Assembly (NCBI GenBank): GCA_049603715.1 | Contig: JBMYSW010000011.1 | Span: forward strand, 35,801 to 99,800 | Origin: Pontibacterium sp049603715 | Lineage (GTDB): Bacteria; Pseudomonadota; Gammaproteobacteria; Pseudomonadales; Balneatricaceae | DNA: 64,000 bases | Direction: 5' to 3' | Shown here: piece by piece, positions 59,731 through 64,000 of the stretch | Numbering within the stretch: position 1 is the stretch's first letter | Layout: the number at the start of each line of letters is the position of its first letter | Position numbers and translations under genes: made by a program | Notes under the pieces: generated by a model | Database searches by the model: none | Told to the model about the DNA's origin: nothing | What the model saw: the letters and a program-made list of their open reading frames with translations, nothing else

Positions 59731-60762
59731 ATGGCAAACTTTGCTTTCGGCCTTGGGGTCGGCACTCAATCTTCAACTGGCGACTGGCTAGAAGTATACT
59801 ACAACGCACCTTTGCTAAACGCAGACGACGCACTTATCTCTGCGGTTGCAGGCGTACTTAGCTACAACGAAGGCAACCTTGCCATCACCGTTGACCAAGC
59901 AACCTTGCCAGCACTAAAAGAAGCTTTTGTTGCAGCAAACGCGCCTGAACAAGCGGCTATCGTTGACGCATTGGTTGGCAGCGAACAGCCAATCGTTGCG
60001 ACTATTCTAGACAGCGATGCTGAGCCAAGCAGCACTCCTGAGGTATACCTAAAACTCGCTTTGCTATCTAACCGTTTGGTACAGCCTCACGGCATCAGCC
60101 TAGCAGGTATGTTTGGTTTGCTACCAAACGTTGCATGGACAAACGAAGGCGCAATCAGCCTAGAAGACCTTCCAGCTCGTCAGCTTGCTGCACGCGCTAA
60201 AGGCGGTGTTCTAGATGTTCAGTCGGTTGATAAGTTTCCAAAAATGGCTAACTACGCAGTACCTGCAGGCATCCGTATTGGTGATGCGTCACGTATCCGT
60301 TTGGGTGCGCACGTGGGCGAAGGCACTACCGTTATGCACGAAGGCTTCATCAACTTTAACGCCGGTACATTGGGCGTAAGCATGGTTGAAGGCCGTATCT
60401 CAGCAGGCGTTGTGGTTGGCAACGGTTCTGATATCGGTGGTGGGGCTTCTACCATGGGTACGCTATCTGGCGGTAACAACGTTGTGATCTCTGTAGGCGA
60501 AAACTGCCTATTGGGCGCTAACGCTGGCCTAGGCTTGCCACTAGGCGATCGTTGTACCCTAGAAGCTGGCTTGTACGTAACTGGCGGCTCTAAAGTGACT
60601 GTACTTGATGAGAACGGCGCTGAAGTTGAAACAGTAAAAGCGGCTGAGCTTGCAGGTGTTTCTGATCTTCTATTCCGTCGTAACTCTCAAAACGGCCGCA
60701 TCGAAGTGAAGACCAACAAGTCTGCGATCGAACTAAACGAAGAGCTACACAAGCACAACTAA
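59731..60762 (+). CDS. dapD: tetrahydrodipicolinate N-succinyltransferase (Pseudomonas type)
   Basis: Succinylates tetrahydrodipicolinate, the entry to the succinylase branch. At 343 residues it is the long type of Pseudomonas, not the about 274-residue E. coli type. The C-terminal half is a left-handed parallel beta helix with hexapeptide repeats, visible as IRIGDASRIRLGAHVGEGTT and DIGGGASTMGTLSGG and ENCLLGANAGLG. Followed by a terminator, then dapE. Confidence 0.95.
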   Translation: MANFAFGLGVGTQSSTGDWLEVYYNAPLLNADDALISAVAGVLSYNEGNLAITVDQATLPALKEAFVAANAPEQAAIVDALVGSEQPIVATILDSDAEPSSTPEVYLKLALLSNRLVQPHGISLAGMFGLLPNVAWTNEGAISLEDLPARQLAARAKGGVLDVQSVDKFPKMANYAVPAGIRIGDASRIRLGAHVGEGTTVMHEGFINFNAGTLGVSMVEGRISAGVVVGNGSDIGGGASTMGTLSGGNNVVISVGENCLLGANAGLGLPLGDRCTLEAGLYVTGGSKVTVLDENGAEVETVKAAELAGVSDLLFRRNSQNGRIEVKTNKSAIELNEELHKHN

Positions 60763-60777
60763 GCTTGTTTGGCTTTT

Positions 60778-60805
60778 AGGCTGGGGCTTAGCCCCAGCCT
60801 TTACT
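60778..60805 (+). terminator. terminator between dapD and dapE
   Basis: AGGCTGGGGC (60778-60787) and GCCCCAGCCT (60791-60800) form a perfect 10-bp stem with a 3-base loop, then a T-rich tail. It ends the dapC-dapD transcript, so dapE has its own promoter within 60806-60927 or relies on read-through. Confidence 0.85.
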
Positions 60806-60927
60806 TTTTGCACCGCTCTGCGTGTACGTAAACACAACACAAACCGCTGTTCATAGGCATAAAAGCAGCCGCCATTTATGCCTATGAAGCAGCCCTTCAA
60901 CCCTTTATCACCACCAAGAGAGACCCC

Positions 60928-62067
60928 ATGTCATCTAATCATTCAGCTACGGTAGAACTTGCTTGCGACCTTATTAGCCGCCCTTCGGTCACCCCCGAAG
61001 ACGCCGGTTGCCAAGACCTTATGATTTCGCGCTTAGAAGCCATTGGCTTTGAAGTGGAGCGCCTGCAGTTTGAAGACGTGAGTAACTTTTGGGCACGTAA
61101 GGGTACCGAAGGCCCAGTATTTTGCTTCGCCGGCCACACAGATGTGGTGCCTTCAGGCCCAGAGAGCGAATGGAAATACCCACCATTTACCCCAACCTTT
61201 GATGGCGAAGAGCTATACGGTCGCGGCGCAGCAGATATGAAAGGCAGCTTGGCTGCGTTTATTACCTCTATTGAGCGCTTTGTCGCTGAGTATCCTGACC
61301 ACAAAGGCTCTATTGCCTTATTGATCACGTCTGACGAAGAAGGCCCTTACATTAACGGCACCACTCGTGTGGTTGACCACCTTGAAGCCCGTAACGAAAA
61401 AATCACTTGGTGTATTGTGGGTGAGCCCACCAGCACAGCCCAACTCGGTGATGTGATCAAAAACGGTCGCCGTGGTTCTTTGTCTGGCCAGTTGCGTGTT
61501 AATGGCAAACAAGGCCATGTGGCTTATCCACACCTTGCGCGTAACCCAATTCACCTCAGTGCGCCAGCCATTGCCGAGCTATCAGCTGAAGTATGGGACG
61601 AAGGTAACGACTTCTTCCCGCCAACCAGCTTCCAAATCTCGAACATGAACTCGGGCACAGGTGCGACCAACGTGGTGCCGGGCCATGCAGACATTAGCTT
61701 TAACTTCCGTTTTTCAACTGAAGTGACGGCCGACGAGCTAAAAGCCCGTGTGACCAACATCCTTGAAAAGCACGGCCTTGACTTCACCATCGACTGGAGC
61801 CTTTCGGGCAACCCATTCCTAACGGCCGAAGGCGATTTAGTGAGTGCTTGCCAAGCCGCCATTAGCGAAGAAACTGGCCTAACCACCGAGCTTTCTACCT
61901 CCGGCGGCACCTCAGATGGTCGCTTTATTGCACCAACAGGCGCACAAGTGGTGGAGCTAGGCCCAATCAACGCCACCATTCACCAAATTAACGAGCGCGT
62001 GCGCTACAAAGACCTAGACACCCTTTGTGACGTTTACACCTCTGTGCTTAAAAAGCTGTTGGCGTAA
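60928..62067 (+). CDS. dapE: succinyl-diaminopimelate desuccinylase
   Basis: Zn enzyme (M20 family) that releases L,L-DAP. The 379 residues include FAGHTDVVPSG (metal His), YGRGAADMKGSLAAF (bridging Asp), SDEEGPYINGT (Glu) and the C-terminal GGTSDGRFIAPTGAQVVELG. The start MSSNHSATVELAC follows GAGAG. It is the last of the dap genes and is followed 11 bases later by rlmA. Confidence 0.96.
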   Translation: MSSNHSATVELACDLISRPSVTPEDAGCQDLMISRLEAIGFEVERLQFEDVSNFWARKGTEGPVFCFAGHTDVVPSGPESEWKYPPFTPTFDGEELYGRGAADMKGSLAAFITSIERFVAEYPDHKGSIALLITSDEEGPYINGTTRVVDHLEARNEKITWCIVGEPTSTAQLGDVIKNGRRGSLSGQLRVNGKQGHVAYPHLARNPIHLSAPAIAELSAEVWDEGNDFFPPTSFQISNMNSGTGATNVVPGHADISFNFRFSTEVTADELKARVTNILEKHGLDFTIDWSLSGNPFLTAEGDLVSACQAAISEETGLTTELSTSGGTSDGRFIAPTGAQVVELGPINATIHQINERVRYKDLDTLCDVYTSVLKKLLA

Positions 62068-62077
62068 GGCGTAATTC

Positions 62078-62938
62078 ATGTCGTTTACCCTACTCACCTG
62101 CCCCGTTTGCCAAGCGCCACTCAGCCCACCGGATGACAACTTTAAGCGCTTGGTGTGCAGCAACAACCATAGCTTTGACCAAGCCAAACAAGGCTATTGG
62201 AACCTGTTGCTAGCACAAAACAAGCGCAGCAAAGCACCGGGTGACAGCAAAGAAATGCTCGTTGCCCGACGTGAGTTTTTAGCCAAAGGCCACTATCAGG
62301 CCATTGCCCAAGGGGTAAACAAGGCGATTCAGTCCGCCACCGACCATCGTACCTCGGTATCCTTGGCCGACATTGGCTGTGGAGAAGGTTACTACACTAT
62401 TCAAATGCAAGCGCTGCTCGCCGAACGTGGCCTGCCGCATCAAATGATCGCGGTCGATATTGCTAAAGATGCCGCCCGCTTAGCCAGCCAAAAGCATAAG
62501 CAGCCCGAGATTTTTTGGGCCGTAGCCTCTGGTGCACGCATGCCCGTTCAACCTCACAGTTTGGACGTAGCTACGGTGCTTTTTAGCCGCCTAATGCCCG
62601 AGCCGCTGCATCACAGCTTAAAAGCCGACGGTGAGCTGATTGCGGTTTGGCCCGGCGCCCAGCACCTTATTGAGCTTCGCCAAAAGATATACAACACAGT
62701 GCGTGATGACGCCCTTGATGCCAGCGAGCTGCTAAGTAGCCACTTTGATGAAGTTGAGCTATCACAGGTAAACACGAGCGTTTGCTTAGCCGACGAGGAC
62801 AGTGTGCGCCAGCTCTTGCTGATGACTCCACACGGCCAGCGCATTCAAGACAAGGCTGCAGAGTTACTAAGCGAGGGCGAGCTAAAGCTCACACTCAATG
62901 TAAATATTGGCCGCTATCGCCCCAAGCAGCTTGTATGA
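62078..62938 (+). CDS. rlmA: 23S rRNA (guanine-745-N1)-methyltransferase
   Basis: A 286-residue SAM methyltransferase of the RlmA/RrmA family. The N-terminal zinc finger is CPVCQAPL ... CSNNHSFD, with three Cys and a His near 9-30, then QGYWNLL. SAM motif I is LADIGCGEGYYTIQM, and LFSRLMPEP is the substrate-side motif. Its stop overlaps the start of the next gene (ATGA), so the downstream small membrane protein is coupled. Confidence 0.93.
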   Translation: MSFTLLTCPVCQAPLSPPDDNFKRLVCSNNHSFDQAKQGYWNLLLAQNKRSKAPGDSKEMLVARREFLAKGHYQAIAQGVNKAIQSATDHRTSVSLADIGCGEGYYTIQMQALLAERGLPHQMIAVDIAKDAARLASQKHKQPEIFWAVASGARMPVQPHSLDVATVLFSRLMPEPLHHSLKADGELIAVWPGAQHLIELRQKIYNTVRDDALDASELLSSHFDEVELSQVNTSVCLADEDSVRQLLLMTPHGQRIQDKAAELLSEGELKLTLNVNIGRYRPKQLV

Positions 62939-63228
62939 GATCACCCAAGCCCCTCAAAAAGCGCCTGTACGTATGGCTAGTTCATCGCACCGATAACTAC
63001 CAACAAAATCTACGTTGGGTACTCTGGGGCTTTGGTGCAACCCTGCTGGGCGGCTTGATACTACTGGTCGCCAATTATTTTTTTGCCGCCAGCGTGTTAC
63101 AAGAAGCCCTTGCCGCACTAGCCCTGCTATTATTAGCCAGCGGCATGCTTTTGGCCTTTGCAGGCTTTTTAAGCTTGAGCGTTTTACGCTTAATTCGCTT
63201 TATGATCGAACCACCGCACAAACGTTAA
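62935..63228 (+). CDS. small two-span membrane protein
   Basis: A 97-residue protein from ATG 62935, which overlaps the rlmA TGA by 4 bases; a longer frame from 62782 runs inside rlmA and is rejected. N-terminal RSPKPLKKRLYVWLVHRTDNYQQN is basic and cytosolic. Two long hydrophobic segments follow (about 30-52 and 58-85, WGFGATLLGGLILLVANYFF and ALAALALLLLASGMLLAFAG), with a basic end. No family recognised. Confidence 0.75.
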   Translation: MRSPKPLKKRLYVWLVHRTDNYQQNLRWVLWGFGATLLGGLILLVANYFFAASVLQEALAALALLLLASGMLLAFAGFLSLSVLRLIRFMIEPPHKR

Positions 63229-63259
63229 GCCCCATCGTTTAGCCAAATAGGTAGGCCCC

Positions 63260-63637
63260 ATGGACCGCAATCCAGACATCGAAATTTATATTAAAAACAC
63301 CGACGCGCAAGCCATTACAGCCTGGCTAGACTCACTCGCGGGCCAACTAGATAAGGGCGAGCAGCAACCTAACATTCAGCACTATGTTTGGCATTACGAA
63401 GGCGAAGCCATTCCTGTGATGCTACACGAGCGGGTGGTAGGTAAGGCTTGGACCAGCCTGTGGTTTAACAGCAGCGCCACACCGTGGGCTGTCGACCTAG
63501 ATTGCGCCAAGGCGGCCGCGACGGCACTGGCAACTCAAGTACGCTGTACCGCAAACGGCTGGACCGAAGGCGACGAACCGGACACTTGGTGGAAGGTAGA
63601 AGCTGAAAGCTGTGAAGAGATCCAGTGGCGCACTTAA
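63260..63637 (+). CDS. conserved-looking hypothetical protein
   Basis: A 125-residue acidic soluble protein starting MDRNPDIEIYIKNTDAQAI, with WLDSLAGQLD, WHYEGEAIPVMLHERVVGKAW, SLWFNSSATPWAVDLDCAKAAA and a C-terminal WWKVEAE. It is rich in Trp for its size (about seven) and has two Cys near the middle. I cannot name the family. It follows the small membrane gene by 31 bases, so it may be in the same transcript as rlmA. Confidence 0.65.
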   Translation: MDRNPDIEIYIKNTDAQAITAWLDSLAGQLDKGEQQPNIQHYVWHYEGEAIPVMLHERVVGKAWTSLWFNSSATPWAVDLDCAKAAATALATQVRCTANGWTEGDEPDTWWKVEAESCEEIQWRT

Positions 63638-63681
63638 GCACCAGAAACGTGAGTGAGTAGCTCAAAAAGGTGGCGGTAAGC

Positions 63682-64000
63682 TTAGGCCGTAGCCATCAAC
63701 TGCGACTTTTCAGACAGCATTTTGGCTACTAACGAGAAGTGATCAACCGCGCGATGCTGATAAGGTGGGCGCTCCATGGCGTCTGCCACATGGCTATTTA
63801 GGTAAGCAAACTCACCTCGCTCCCCCGCGTGTAACGCGCCAGTAAAGCGTTCGCTAATTTCCCCGGTGTAGACTTCTTCAACACGAGGTTTTTCAGCTTT
63901 TAGGTCGAGACTAAACTCAGGGCCTGGCTGACTATCCCCCGGGTAAAGGGACTGATTGGCGGTAATCATGCTCAGTAGCAGCGAGAACTGCCCAGCATTA
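63682..64000 (-). CDS. hypothetical protein, possibly cut off at the right edge
   Basis: An ATG at 63969 gives 95 residues, starting MITANQSLYPGDSQPGPEF and ending MLSEKSQLMATA. The frame stays open to the window end (AGQFSLLLS before the Met), so the true start may lie beyond 64000. No good ribosome site precedes 63969. It is acidic, with YTGEISERFTGALHAGERG near the middle, and no TM. Convergent with the hypothetical gene at 63260. Function unknown. Confidence 0.45.
   Translation of the reverse strand, partial: NAGQFSLLLSMITANQSLYPGDSQPGPEFSLDLKAEKPRVEEVYTGEISERFTGALHAGERGEFAYLNSHVADAMERPPYQHRAVDHFSLVAKMLSEKSQLMATA

Noticed and set aside
62782..62934. Upstream extension of the small membrane protein after rlmA
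   Set aside because: It overlaps the C-terminal coding part of rlmA in another frame; the ATG at 62935 forms a normal ATGA overlap.

Overview
The window reads as ordinary chromosome of a Gammaproteobacterium. Support comes from the Pseudomonas-style dapC-(arsC-like)-dapD-dapE order, the prfB-lysS pair, the lptF/lptG pair back to back with pepA-holC-valS, a YgfZ fragment, RlmG, RlmA, and an F7-type chemosensory cluster like Pseudomonas Che2 or Vibrio cholerae cluster III. A marine Cellvibrionales/Oceanospirillales-like host is my inference; no rRNA, tRNA or marker tree is available here. I saw no tRNA, rRNA, CRISPR array, transposase, integrase or att site.

Layout. 1-1.05 kb: 3' part of ygfZ. 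1.1-3.6 kb: exported DUF4105 and DUF3015 proteins separated by a terminator. 3.8-10.2 kb: a 2145-residue hybrid histidine kinase with two tandem binding-protein domains, a Cache domain, two PAS, two receivers and an Hpt. 10.4-15.3 kb: ung, lysS, prfB (without the programmed frameshift), a phasin-like gene and gloA. 15.3-23.3 kb: a type I secretion module (HlyD-type adaptor and two different ABC half-transporters) divergent from an RTX-repeat protein that carries near-identical 282-bp tandem repeats. 23.5-34 kb: Sel1-repeat protein, RDD protein, lptG/lptF, pepA, holC, valS and a diguanylate cyclase. 34-35.4 kb: rlmG and an unlisted 46-residue membrane ORF. 35.6-47.3 kb: one long leftward cluster STAS-cheY-cheA-cheW-MCP-cheR-cheD-cheB-MCP-STAS-SpoIIE-type regulator. 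47.3-48.4 kb: AT-rich stretch with a lone 87-residue ORF. 48.4-53.2 kb: FKBP, esterase, pdxH, a lipoprotein, a glycerate-kinase-like protein and a hydrolase. 53.5-57.9 kb: RND efflux pair. 58.1-62.1 kb: dap genes. 62-64 kb: rlmA and three small unknown genes.

How they work together. The chemosensory cluster couples a complete adaptation system (CheR, CheB, CheD) to a partner-switching output (two STAS proteins and a receiver-SpoIIE phosphatase-HATPase protein). This suggests that the array controls an anti-sigma-type switch as well as, or instead of, a flagellar motor. The type I system is complete except for its outer-membrane TolC/LapE channel, and the RTX protein opposite is the obvious substrate. 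The dap genes carry out successive steps of the succinylase branch of lysine and cell-wall synthesis.

The observations most worth checking are: the chemotaxis/partner-switch cluster with its C-terminal tether peptides (EWEEF on the Aer-like receptor, D[VI]ELF shared by CheD and the short receptor); the paired ABC proteins whose signature motifs are both degenerate; the mosaic RTX repeat; the dual-binding-protein kinase; and the small membrane ORF at 35.3-35.4 kb. I did not find a system I could call wholly new.
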